DNA of 64,000 bases from Paenibacillus xylanexedens (GCF_007676705.1 NZ_VEBF01000010.1:88818-152817), one strand, 5' to 3'; positions 9,587 through 17,383 are shown, numbered from the stretch's first letter. The notes: a model not told the origin generated them from the sequence alone. Translations and numbers: made by a program.

Positions 9587-10216
9587 TTATTGCATGTCCT
9601 CAGCTAGTTCCAACAACTCACTCACCGTCACCAAACGATATCCTTCCGCAACCATTTCATCCACCAGCACACGAACCGCCTCCACCGTCAGGGAACGATC
9701 CCCGTACCCATCATGAAATATTAACACGCTACCGGGTTTCACCGCAGATCGGCTATGCTCCAAAATATGCTCAACGCCGGGATTGTCCCAATCTTTCGCT
9801 TCACCGTTCACCGCACCAATCGTTCGATATCCACGCTCCGCCGCCAGAGATAGAATATCATCATTTACACCAAAATACGGCGGGCGAAAGCAGCGGGCAG
9901 GTTGTCCCGTGACTTCTTGAACAAGGTTTTCCGCACGTTGCAGCTCGCCCCCTGCCTCCTCCAGTGTCAGCTTGGTCAGATCCGGATGCGTATATGTATG
10001 GTTGGCGATCTCATGCCCTTCACGGTGCACCTCCGCCGCAATCTCCGGGTGGGCCTCCATCTCTTTGCCAATCATGAAAAATGTTGCCCTCCCACCGGCA
10101 CGGCGGAAAATCTCAAGCACTTGATGTGTATACACCGGATGTGGACCATCATCAAATGTGAACGCCACAACCTTTTCTTGAACAGATTCCTGCTCTACCA
10201 ACGCGATATTGACCAT
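9587..10216 (-). CDS. Polysaccharide deacetylase (NodB-domain, CE4)
   Basis: A 209-residue protein that is almost only the NodB catalytic domain. It shows TFDDGPHP with the metal-binding Asp pair (residues 19-26), the HTYTH histidines, RPPYFG and the late LIFHDG motif. CE4 enzymes remove N- or O-acetyl groups from peptidoglycan, chitin oligomers or xylan using a divalent metal. There is no signal peptide, unlike most cell-wall acting relatives, so either the substrate is intracellular or export is not classical. GAGAGGAG stands about ten bases before the ATG at 10216. Substrate is not determinable. Confidence 0.88.
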   Translation of the reverse strand: MVNIALVEQESVQEKVVAFTFDDGPHPVYTHQVLEIFRRAGGRATFFMIGKEMEAHPEIAAEVHREGHEIANHTYTHPDLTKLTLEEAGGELQRAENLVQEVTGQPARCFRPPYFGVNDDILSLAAERGYRTIGAVNGEAKDWDNPGVEHILEHSRSAVKPGSVLIFHDGYGDRSLTVEAVRVLVDEMVAEGYRLVTVSELLELAEDMQ

Positions 10217-10321
10217 GAAATCATGACTCCTCTCTGCAACGATCTGGCTGTTACCCTCTTATTATTCCATGGACGTAGGCTCCGGTCTAGTCCAGTGATC
10301 ATAACTTCATCGCCTTCTAAT

Positions 10322-10562
10322 CTAACCTTTGATCGCACCTGCGATCATGCTCTTCTGCACCTGTTTATTTAGCAGCAGATAGATGACCACCGTTGGCACC
10401 GTCGTAATCATCAGTCCCGCACCAATGATGCCGAATGCCACATAGGGAATGATCAGTGACCAGTAGCTGTTCAACAAGCTCAGATTCTTTAAAAGAATAA
10501 ACAATGGCAGCAGTCCGCTTCACCAGCCAAGGTATAAATGAAGTTCTCTCCAGTTTCGAAAA
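10322..10562 (-). pseudogene. Remnant of a MalG-type sugar ABC permease with internal deletion
   Basis: The clearest part (10322-10516) encodes LLPLFILLKNLSLLNSYWS...PYVAFGI, the middle transmembrane stretch of MalG/YtcP-type permeases. It then jumps straight to LMITTVPTVVIYLLLNKQVQ...AGAIKG, the family's extreme C-terminus. The roughly 100 residues in between, including the EAA loop that contacts the ATPase, are missing. Upstream, a different frame gives ETGENFIYTLAG, resembling the preceding permease segment, so a frameshift is also present. No start codon or ribosome site exists. This is a decayed gene; the intact MalG-type permease at 41156-42028 shows what a full copy looks like. Confidence 0.72.
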
Positions 10563-10573
10563 AAGGACTAGGA

Positions 10574-11281
10574 CTAAATAATCATCCGCACTGCTTCTCG
10601 AAATAATACTGCCCTTCCATTCGCAGGATGTGGAACATGGTCATGCTTGATTCGATAGAGACTTAACGTGTCTGCTGATTTTCTGCCAATAGCCACAATC
10701 TGAGCATCAGGATTCAGTCCGATAAGCTCCCTAGCATATAGCAGACCATCCTCTAACTCTGCAGAAGTCGGCGTTCGATTCGTCATCATGTTTTGAGAAG
10801 ATTGATAAGGGTGAAAGGGATACATGTTCCAAAATATAAAGTCTGTTGGCTTCCACTTCTGACCGGATAGAACTACATCCCATATAATGGATGCTGTTGG
10901 TTCTGCGAATCCATACTGTGCCTGACTCCGGTTAGGTTTAGCGATATTGGGAAGACTTGTCCGGACACCAGGCTCGCCTGGAAAAATCATTTGGTGATCC
11001 ACCAGCAAGTGATTCCCGGTAACCATTCGCTCGGACGTCAAAGGTACGCCAGAGAACCTCGCCCCTTGATAGCCCACGGCTTCAGCAATAAAAATGTACC
11101 GAGCCTTGGACATTCTTGGTTCCAAATACCTGACCAAATGTTCAGAACGAATCTTCACCGCTTCGGGGCCGATATCATAGCCCGTCACATAATCTCTCCA
11201 AGGATTAATCACATTTACTGGCGAGACATATGCTTGTATCCCTGCAACAAACTCGCGGATCTGTTGCTGTGTTTGGCTCAT
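10574..11281 (-). CDS. Uracil-DNA glycosylase superfamily protein
   Basis: A 235-residue protein with signatures of the UDG fold. FIAEAVGYQGARFSGVP (residues about 55-71) corresponds to the water-activating GE.PG motif, and HPANGRAVLFREA near the C-terminus corresponds to the HPS loop. Members excise uracil or related lesions from DNA, but this subgroup is poorly characterised and the first motif deviates (AEAVG for GEAPG). The start at 11281 has AAAGGAGG nine bases upstream; longer in-frame versions run into the ssrA-like repeat and are rejected. It stands alone just outside the zeta/ssrA region. Confidence 0.78.
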   Translation of the reverse strand: MSQTQQQIREFVAGIQAYVSPVNVINPWRDYVTGYDIGPEAVKIRSEHLVRYLEPRMSKARYIFIAEAVGYQGARFSGVPLTSERMVTGNHLLVDHQMIFPGEPGVRTSLPNIAKPNRSQAQYGFAEPTASIIWDVVLSGQKWKPTDFIFWNMYPFHPYQSSQNMMTNRTPTSAELEDGLLYARELIGLNPDAQIVAIGRKSADTLSLYRIKHDHVPHPANGRAVLFREAVRMII

Positions 11282-11360
11282 GTTTCTTTGCCTCCTTTGG
11301 GAGATTACGGAGTAATTACGGCTTCCATCAGCATAATTTAAAAAGATTATAGCATAAACA

Positions 11361-11395
11361 AAAAAACCACCAACCAGATTACTGATTGATGGTTT
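11361..11395 (-). terminator. Terminator after the zeta gene, derived from the ssrA terminator
   Basis: On the minus strand AAACCATCAATCAG, loop TAAT, CTGGTTGGTGGTTT pairs with a few G-U pairs and runs into seven T. Confidence 0.8.
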
Positions 11396-11497
11396 CTTGA
11401 CTCTAATGGAGGCGAGGGGCATAGAACCCTTGACCCGAAGATAACGACATATAATCCTCAATAGGCATAGTCACAGTTTTAATATCACCCGAGTATC
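11361..11497 (-). repeat. Decayed second copy of the ssrA 3' end and terminator
   Basis: Bases 11405-11497 align with 12347-12438, the last 90 bases of the tmRNA gene, at about 83 percent identity with one gap. The match continues through the terminator (AAACCACCAACCAG at 11364-11377). The T-loop is mutated (GTTCGAC to GTTCTAT), so this copy cannot act as tmRNA. The repeat ends exactly at the stop codon of the zeta gene. Together with the intact copy it brackets the zeta/partner module as direct repeats in the same orientation, as expected for attachment-site duplication or tandem duplication. Confidence 0.85.
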
Positions 11498-12068
11498 AGT
11501 ATCCAACAAGAACAGGATTAGACCAACTAGGTATTGACTCAACACAATAGATCAAGTTACCCTGCGTGATTTCGGCAACAATTAAAGGCTCATATGTATT
11601 ATCAATGATGATAACCTGGTCTGCGATGGATAGAGCAGGTTTAAGGTTCTTCAACGACTGACCATATCGATAACGAATGTCCTCTTCTGCAATCCAATGT
11701 CCACCTTGTTCAACACGAGATGCAACACGATCTATATGCATTTGAACGTCCTCAAGGCCGATATAGTATACGACAATTTCGTAACTGTTTTCTTTTGCAA
11801 TTTGCATGTGTTTCAAAACAAATGATCCAGATAATGTCGTTTCAATAGCGAAGTTTTCACCATTTTTTATGAGTGATCGGATTCTTTTCACAGCTTCCCT
11901 TCCAGCAGACAGGTCAGCACTACGTGGGTCCTCTGGCTTCAACTCCCGTGCAATCTGATCAGGATCAACCAGTTCACCGAGCCACTCTCTCATTTGCATG
12001 CTGAGTGTACTTTTCCCTGCTCCATTGGTCCCAGCAAACACAGTCATGACTGGTTTCGTTTCACTCAT
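11496..12068 (-). CDS. Zeta-toxin family kinase
   Basis: A 190-residue P-loop protein. Walker A is GTNGAGKST (residues about 12-20), followed by the family segments VDPDQIARELKP, AGREAVKRIRSLI, FAIETTLSG and RVEQGGHWIAEEDIRYRY, and a final DNTYEP. Zeta kinases phosphorylate UDP-N-acetylglucosamine or related sugars and are usually held in check by a partner. The start at 12068 overlaps the end of the 65-codon gene by eight bases (ATGAGTGA) with CAGGAG upstream, so the two are translationally coupled. The pair sits between the real ssrA and a broken ssrA copy. Chromosomal zeta-like kinases can be metabolic, so toxicity is not proven. Confidence 0.82.
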   Translation of the reverse strand: MSETKPVMTVFAGTNGAGKSTLSMQMREWLGELVDPDQIARELKPEDPRSADLSAGREAVKRIRSLIKNGENFAIETTLSGSFVLKHMQIAKENSYEIVVYYIGLEDVQMHIDRVASRVEQGGHWIAEEDIRYRYGQSLKNLKPALSIADQVIIIDNTYEPLIVAEITQGNLIYCVESIPSWSNPVLVGY

Positions 12069-12258
12069 GATAATCAAACTCCTGGCGTTTCCCAGTAGCA
12101 TCGAATATAATTTCGAATTTATTACCTTCAGCATCCTCACGAACGCGTTTGTTATTCTTTATATAATAAATAGAAGCACCAGACTCTTTAGCCTGCTTCC
12201 TTGCATGTTGATTTGCTTTTTTTAAAATTGCTTGGAGCTGTTCTCGATTTTCAAACAT
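12061..12258 (-). CDS. Small partner protein of the zeta kinase (candidate antitoxin)
   Basis: A 65-residue, highly charged, soluble protein. Its core, HARKQAKESGASIYYIKNNK followed by RVREDAEGNKFEI, resembles the ARKEA...G.P..Y...GK.VRE.PDG pattern I associate with small genes preceding zeta-like kinases in many bacteria. It does not look like the classical three-helix epsilon antitoxin. It is separated from ssrA by a strong terminator, so it needs its own promoter, not clearly visible. GGGGGACT lies upstream of the ATG. Its last codons overlap the zeta start. The antitoxin role is inference from context only. Confidence 0.7.
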   Translation of the reverse strand: MFENREQLQAILKKANQHARKQAKESGASIYYIKNNKRVREDAEGNKFEIIFDATGKRQEFDYHE

Positions 12259-12302
12259 CTTGAGTCCCCCAATCTAAATTTATGCTTATTATATCATAAA
12301 CT

Positions 12303-12438
12303 GAAAAACCACCAACCAGAACACTGGTTGGTGGTTTTTGCTTACTAATGGAGGCGAGGGGAGTCGAACCCCTGTCCGAAGATAACGACACATAAGCTTC
12401 TACGGGTGTAGTCACAGTTTTGATGTCACCCGAGTATC
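12303..12438 (-). repeat. Intact partner of the ssrA 3'-end direct repeat
   Basis: This is the functional 3' end of ssrA with its terminator. It is paired with the diverged copy at 11361-11497. The copies are 942 bases apart. Confidence 0.85.
12304..12339 (-). terminator. Terminator of ssrA
   Basis: AAAAACCACCAACCAG and CTGGTTGGTGGTTTTT form a perfect 16-bp hairpin with a four-base loop ten bases after the tmRNA 3' end. Confidence 0.92.
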
Positions 12439-12710
12439 GCCCCGTAACCGGCTATACGTTGGGTCAGCCTGATTGTCTTCTTCAGCACACCCCAGGCGGA
12501 GATGTGACAGCGTATCCCACTACTTGTTAGCCCCTAATCCTGTCACATGGGCGATGCAGGTTAGAAGCACGCACACAGTTTCTTAGGCTGCGAAAGCGTA
12601 GTTTGTTTGTTGTTTGCCGTTTAATAGGCTTTAGCGTTGATGAAGCGGACGCGTCCCCACTACCCGCTACCCATGCTCGAACTATCCCCGTCGAATCCAT
12701 AAACGCCCCC
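12349..12710 (-). ncRNA. ssrA: Transfer-messenger RNA (tmRNA)
   Basis: The 5' end GGGGGCGTTTATGGATTCGA and the 3' end GGGGTTCGACTCCCCTCGCC pair as the tRNA-like domain (acceptor GGGGGCG with CGCCTCC, discriminator A at 12349; the final CCA is not encoded). The tag reading frame at 12583-12618 translates to GKQQTNYAFAA then stop, giving the degradation tag A-GKQQTNYAFAA after the charged Ala. Ends in AFAA are recognised by ClpXP-type proteases. tmRNA rescues stalled ribosomes together with SmpB, whose gene lies just upstream. Length is 362 bases, normal for Bacillales. Confidence 0.96.
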
Positions 12711-12792
12711 TCAATTAAGAAGGGCTCCAGGATTAATCCGTGAATACGGAGCAAAGGTGCTGCACATCTTTTTCCTCCAAGGTAAAAAGATG
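12711..12792 (-). other. Leader hairpin and 18-codon ORF abutting tmRNA
   Basis: Bases 12765-12773 and 12784-12792 form a perfect 9-bp inverted repeat (CATCTTTTT/AAAAAGATG). Its ten-base loop holds GGAGG, and its 3' arm ends in ATG. Reading from that ATG gives an 18-residue frame (MCSTFAPYSR...GALLN) whose TGA (12711-12713) touches the first base of tmRNA. It could be a translated leader peptide, a processing element or chance. Confidence 0.35.
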
Positions 12793-12942
12793 CTTCTTTC
12801 AAACTCGGCATTCCTGTCTGCTACATGAGTAATCATAACACAGGACACATCACCGAAATAGTACAGATTGCTGGAAGACGTTCCAACAGGTGAGCAACTG
12901 TGCAAGTATATCCAATGCAACAGATGGCTCAATCGTCTACAT

Positions 12943-12971
12943 ATTATACCTCGTCACCAATCGGAAGTAAA
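12943..12971 (-). promoter_or_regulatory. Candidate sigma-A promoter for ssrA
   Basis: On the minus strand TTTACT, 17 bases, TATAAT. This is a perfect -10 and a 4/6 -35 about 230 bases upstream of mature tmRNA. A second weaker pair (TTGAGC, 16 bases, TATACT) lies at 12905-12932. Confidence 0.55.
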
Positions 12972-13162
12972 GTTTACCCAGATCAGATCACGAACAACTG
13001 CACCTAAGTAACTTACCCATGATTAAAGTAAACTACGCAACAGTCTGATATTTCATATTTCAGCACCTACCAAGCTCATGCTTCTAGTCCTCCAATGCAT
13101 AACAGCCAAATTCACCACAGTACACTTCAGCAACTCACATAACAGTACCTTCCCCAAAACAA

Positions 13163-13210
13163 ATAAAAAAAGCCTCAATCTTGCCCCTTACAGGACAAAA
13201 CTTGAGACTC
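13163..13210 (-). terminator. Terminator of smpB
   Basis: On the minus strand AGTCTCAA.TTTGTCC and GGGGCAAG.TTGAGGCT pair around TGTAA and run into seven T. Confidence 0.85.
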
Positions 13211-13296
13211 CTTACCTCGTACATCATTCTTCCTAGCTCCATCACGGAAACTATCTTATATGCCTAAGATGCAGCTTTTCACGCCAAGGGATCCAA

Positions 13297-13779
13297 TCAA
13301 CGTGCAATCTTCTGCTTCTCGCGCATTGCCCGTTGGATATCACGTTGTGCATCCCGCTTGGCTGCAGTCTCCCGTTTGTCGAACTGTTTCTTACCTTTAC
13401 CCAGTCCAAGCAGCAGCTTCGCATACCCGTTGCGGATATAGATCTTCAGCGGCACAATGCTGTATCCATCCTGTTTCGACAGACCGAGCAGCTTGTGAAT
13501 CTGCACTTTATGCATCAGCAACTTGCGCGTACGTGTTGGATCGAGTGGATTATTTCGGTTTCCTTGTTCAAAAGGACTAATATGCATATTGTGAATATGA
13601 ATCTCACCGTTCCGAATTGTGGCAAATGCATCACCAATATTCGCACGGCCGTTGCGAAGAGATTTGATCTCCGTTCCGGTAAGCACCATGCCCGCTTCAT
13701 ACGTATCTTCAATGAAGTAGTCATGGGAAGCCTTTTTATTCTGTGCGAGCACTTTACTCTGTCCATCATTCTTGCCCAT
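13297..13779 (-). CDS. smpB: SsrA-binding protein SmpB
   Basis: A 160-residue protein matching SmpB throughout: SHDYFIEDTYEAGMVLTGTE, SLRNGRANIGDAFA, HISPFEQGNRNNPLDPTRTR and the basic C-terminal tail ending KRDAQRDIQRAMREKQKIAR. SmpB binds the tRNA-like domain of tmRNA and places it in the empty ribosomal A site. The start is ATG 13779 with AAGGAGTGA upstream. It lies between rnr and ssrA, the conserved Bacillales order, so the trans-translation RNA, its protein and RNase R are neighbours. Confidence 0.97.
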   Translation of the reverse strand: MGKNDGQSKVLAQNKKASHDYFIEDTYEAGMVLTGTEIKSLRNGRANIGDAFATIRNGEIHIHNMHISPFEQGNRNNPLDPTRTRKLLMHKVQIHKLLGLSKQDGYSIVPLKIYIRNGYAKLLLGLGKGKKQFDKRETAAKRDAQRDIQRAMREKQKIAR

Positions 13780-13892
13780 GTCCTCACTCCTTCTCCGTAA
13801 AATATGCCGGTACCATGCTCTATAGCAGCGCACCCAATGTTGCACCAAGGTACCACATGCCAGACCTTAATTGTAGCAAGTACGGCTGTTAA

Positions 13893-13922
13893 AATCAAGA
13901 AAGAGGCGGCCTCTGCCGCCCC
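13893..13922 (-). terminator. GC-rich hairpin after rnr
   Basis: GAGGGGCGGC, loop, GCCGCCTC followed on the minus strand by TTTCTTGATTTT. A second hairpin (AACTTGGAG/CTCCAAGTT, 13991-14021) lies nearer the rnr stop and lacks a T run. Confidence 0.65.
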
Positions 13923-14030
13923 TCCTAATTACACCACTTTCGAACTGTGCGAAACAACACACAACTGAAGTGATTATCTCTCTCACACTTAACTTGGAGG
14001 AACCATCCATCTCTCCAAGTTACGTTAGCT

Positions 14031-16826
14031 TTATTTTTTCTTTTTCCGTACAAAAGCTGCGGTGCCGTTACCAGCTGCACCTTTGCTCTTCTTACGCTTG
14101 CGACGTGGTGCTCCGCCTTCCTGAGCGCCACCAGGTGTTGCTGCTTCTCCGATAAACACGCCGCTTGGTGAAGTGTTCTTGCGTCCACTTCCGCCTTTGC
14201 CACCTTTACCGCCGCCCTTGCCGGACTTGAAGCTTCCTTCACCACGACCGCTGCCGCTGTTCAGACCACTTCCTTGTCCACCCGCTGAACCACTATCCGG
14301 TCCACCCGCTGTAGAGCTATAACCACCTTTACCTGAGCCAAAACCAAAACTTACCGCGCCTTTGCCCCGGCCAGTCGATCCGCCAGCTTCACCAGCACGA
14401 CGCTCACCCTTCGGTTTGCCTCCGGCTTTACCAGCATAGCCACCCGATGAGCCTGCGCCGGCTCCTGCACTCGCAGCACCACTGCGACCGCCACGTCCAC
14501 CTTTGCTGCTATCTTCTGGTGATCTGCCAACACGGTTTCCTCCAGCACCGGATGAGCCGCCTTTGCCGCCACGCGAACCGCTGAATCCACCTGGTCCACC
14601 CTTGGCACCGCCGCGTCCGCCGCCGCTACTAGGACGTCCACCTTTACCGCCACGTCCGCCACCGAAGCCGCCAGGACGTTCACCGCGAGGTTTCATATCC
14701 ACCATTTCAAAATCAATCGTATACTCTTCCATGCTTACACGTGCCACACGGATCTTCACTTCATCACCGATGCGGAAAACTTTCGAGGTACGTTCACCAA
14801 TCAGAGCCATATGCTGATCGTCAAAATGGTAATAGTCGTCCGTGAGCGCGCTCAGTCGAATCAGGCCTTCAACCGTGTTTTCCAACTCAATAAACATACC
14901 GAAACTGGTCACACTGCTGATCATGCCTTCGAACTCTTCGCCTACTTTATCGAGCATGTACTCGGCTTTCTTCATTTTCTCTGTATCCCGCTCAGCTTCT
15001 ACGGCCACACGTTCACGTTCCGAAGACTGCTGGGCAATATCGGACATGCGTCCAGCCAGATACTCCTGACGGTTCTCCGGCAAAGCGCCTTTGTTCTCAA
15101 TGACTTCGCGAATCACCCGGTGAATCACGAGATCGGGATAACGACGAATCGGAGACGTAAAGTGACTGTAGAATTCTGCTGCAAGGCCAAAGTGACCCGA
15201 CATTTCGGAATCATACTTCGCCTGTTTCATGGAACGCAACATCATCGTGCTGATCACGGTCTGTTCTTTCGTACCGTTAATATCCTCCAACAACGACTGA
15301 AGTGCCCGTGGATGAATCGCGTTGCCACGTCCTTTGACCTGATGTCCGAAATTCGCCGCAAAGGCGAGGAAATTTTGCAGTTTTTCCTGATCTGGGTCTT
15401 CATGCACACGATAAATGAAAGGAACCTTCAACCAGTGGAAATGCTCTGCTACCGTTTCATTGGCCGCAAGCATGAATTCCTCAATGATTTGCTCCGCAAT
15501 TGAACGCTCCCGTTTTACGATATCGACCGGTTTGCATTCGGCGTCCACAATGATTTTGGATTCTTCAAAATCAAAGTCAACCGCGCCGCGACGCATACGC
15601 ATAGCACGCAGTTTCAAAGCAATCTCTTTCATCAGATGGAAATCATCCACCAGATCCTTATAACGCTCGAGCAATTCCGGCTCTTCACCTTCAAGGATTT
15701 TACGAACGTTAGAATACGTCATACGTTCTTTGGTTTTAATTACACTCGTAAAGATGTCATGTTTCACGACCTTCATCTGGTCGTTGAACTCCATCTCACA
15801 AGACAGGGTCAAACGGTCTACCTGCGGGTTCAAACTACAGATCCCGTTGGACAGACGCTGTGGAAGCATTGGAATAACCCGGTCCACCAGATATACACTG
15901 CATCCGCGGTTGTATGCTTCCTGATCCAACAGAGAATTCTCCTGCACATAATAGCCAACGTCGGCAATGTGTACTCCCAGACGATAGTTGCCATTAGGCA
16001 GTTTCTCTACGTTAACAGCATCATCCAAGTCCTTGGCATCTTCACCATCAATTGTGACAATGTTAAGTCCACGCAGATCTCGACGGCCCTGTTGGACAAT
16101 CTCTTCATCGGTGATGGAGTCTGGAGCTTTCTCAGCTTCATGGACCACTTCGTCCGGGAAAGCTTCGGGCAGCTGATGCTTGCGAATAACGGACAAAATA
16201 TCGATACCCGGCTCATCCTTATGACCGAGGATCTCAATTACTTCACCCTCAGCTGCAGCACGGCCCTCCGGATAGCTGACGATCTTTGCTACGACTTTCT
16301 GTCCATCAACAGCCCCTGCAAAGTTAGTGCGCGGGATGAAAATATCGCGATTAATCCGTTTGTCATCCGGAATAACGAAACCGTACACTTCATGGCTTTG
16401 GAACACACCAACGACTTGTGTCACAGCGCGAGTAACAATGCGAACGATTTCACCTTCAAGGCGACCGCCAGAAGGTCCTTGAGACGTGACTTTAACCAAT
16501 ACCGTGTCACCATTCATCGCACTCTTCATATCATTGGCGTGAATGTACACATCCGGGTGCTCCCGATCCTCAGGAATGAGGAAAGCGAACCCTTTGGCAT
16601 GAGCCTGTAAACGTCCACGTACCAAGTCCATGCGCTCTGGCATACCATAGCGATTGTTACGGGTCAGCAAAACTTTACCGGATTCCTCCAGCGTATTAAG
16701 CATAATCAAAAAGGCTTTGAAATCAGCTGCATCTTCGATCGCGAAGTGCTGTTCCAACTCCTGGTAAGTCATGGGTTTATAAGCGGTCTCCCGCATGAAG
16801 TCGAGCAATTGTTGTTCTGTTATCAT
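14031..16826 (-). CDS. rnr: Ribonuclease R with long Gly-rich tail
   Basis: A 931-residue 3'-5' exoribonuclease. In order: N-terminal winged helix (residues 1-60), two cold-shock-like domains, the RNB catalytic core with DGEDAKDLDDAV (acidic residues at 260, 263, 266, 268, 269) and an S1 domain (about 640-715, VGEEFEGMISSVTSFGMFIE). It ends with a 215-residue tail (717-931) made mostly of Gly, Ser, Arg and Lys, finishing RKRKKSKG...FVRKKKK. B. subtilis RNase R is under 800 residues, so the tail is the unusual part. RNase R degrades structured RNA and works with tmRNA/SmpB on faulty mRNAs. The start is ATG 16826 with GAGGTGA; an upstream in-frame extension lacks a ribosome site. Confidence 0.95.
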   Translation of the reverse strand: MITEQQLLDFMRETAYKPMTYQELEQHFAIEDAADFKAFLIMLNTLEESGKVLLTRNNRYGMPERMDLVRGRLQAHAKGFAFLIPEDREHPDVYIHANDMKSAMNGDTVLVKVTSQGPSGGRLEGEIVRIVTRAVTQVVGVFQSHEVYGFVIPDDKRINRDIFIPRTNFAGAVDGQKVVAKIVSYPEGRAAAEGEVIEILGHKDEPGIDILSVIRKHQLPEAFPDEVVHEAEKAPDSITDEEIVQQGRRDLRGLNIVTIDGEDAKDLDDAVNVEKLPNGNYRLGVHIADVGYYVQENSLLDQEAYNRGCSVYLVDRVIPMLPQRLSNGICSLNPQVDRLTLSCEMEFNDQMKVVKHDIFTSVIKTKERMTYSNVRKILEGEEPELLERYKDLVDDFHLMKEIALKLRAMRMRRGAVDFDFEESKIIVDAECKPVDIVKRERSIAEQIIEEFMLAANETVAEHFHWLKVPFIYRVHEDPDQEKLQNFLAFAANFGHQVKGRGNAIHPRALQSLLEDINGTKEQTVISTMMLRSMKQAKYDSEMSGHFGLAAEFYSHFTSPIRRYPDLVIHRVIREVIENKGALPENRQEYLAGRMSDIAQQSSERERVAVEAERDTEKMKKAEYMLDKVGEEFEGMISSVTSFGMFIELENTVEGLIRLSALTDDYYHFDDQHMALIGERTSKVFRIGDEVKIRVARVSMEEYTIDFEMVDMKPRGERPGGFGGGRGGKGGRPSSGGGRGGAKGGPGGFSGSRGGKGGSSGAGGNRVGRSPEDSSKGGRGGRSGAASAGAGAGSSGGYAGKAGGKPKGERRAGEAGGSTGRGKGAVSFGFGSGKGGYSSTAGGPDSGSAGGQGSGLNSGSGRGEGSFKSGKGGGKGGKGGSGRKNTSPSGVFIGEAATPGGAQEGGAPRRKRKKSKGAAGNGTAAFVRKKKK

Positions 16827-17383
16827 TAATATATTCACCTCGGGAAACATAAAAGTGTAATCAAGTCTCATCTCTTTATGTATCGGAATTCTTACCATTT
16901 TCATGATACATATTGCCATTCTCGTGTAGAGTGTAGTAGTGCAACCATACTATCTCATACCCTAGTATACACGAATTCAATCCGGACCATCCGTACCTCG
17001 CAAAAAAACCACAGTGGCCTGACACTCCGCTATAATCACGCTTTCACATATCTCTACAGACATTTTATGCGGCACATATACAGTACGCATCTGGAAAAGG
17101 ACTAGACCCGAAAAGTTTTCTGTACACATGACATTCATTATAAGGAGTGAATTCGCGTAACGAATAAGCGAGGGACATACCATGCATGATAGGGGTGTTT
17201 CACGCTAAGGAAGGAATTCTGAACAGAAGTTGAGAAGAAGACCGAAATCATGGAGTCTATTAGTCATTGGAAAAGTTTGGACGCGTAAGAATTTATTAAA
17301 AAACCCCCGTTTCTCCACGAAACGAAGGTTTATCAATTAAGCCATTAGCTTAAAAGCTATTCATTGCCGTGCTGATCCAATTC
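16827..17383. other. 557-base gap between secG and rnr; only a terminator recognised
   Basis: B. subtilis has a carboxylesterase gene in this position (secG-est-rnr); here none remains. A 68-codon minus-strand frame (16977-17183) has no ribosome site and no family resemblance. The secG terminator occupies 17297-17332. The rest shows nothing I can name. Confidence 0.6.
17297..17332 (-). terminator. Terminator of secG
   Basis: On the minus strand AAACC..CGTTTC, loop GTGGA, GAAACG..GGTTTTTT. Confidence 0.85.

Larger units (their letters stand above)
12711..13296. other. 586-base gap between smpB and ssrA: promoter, leader hairpin and smpB terminator
   Basis: This gap holds three recognisable elements: the smpB terminator (13163-13210), a strong promoter pointing at ssrA (12943-12971) and a hairpin with a tiny ORF directly before the tmRNA (12711-12792). 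Bases 13211-13296 and 12972-13162 contain nothing I recognise. The arrangement implies a roughly 225-base precursor leader removed from tmRNA by RNase P. Confidence 0.6.

Noticed and set aside
12527..12811. 94-codon frame on the ssrA strand
   Set aside because: It is a read-through of the tmRNA body and its leader; the only genuine coding part of ssrA is the 11-codon tag frame, which is in another phase.
14811..16610. Long plus-strand frames opposite rnr
   Set aside because: They are antisense shadows of the RNase R gene, caused by its codon pattern.
16977..17183. 68-codon minus-strand frame between secG and rnr
   Set aside because: No Shine-Dalgarno sequence at any start, biased composition and no family resemblance; probably non-coding.
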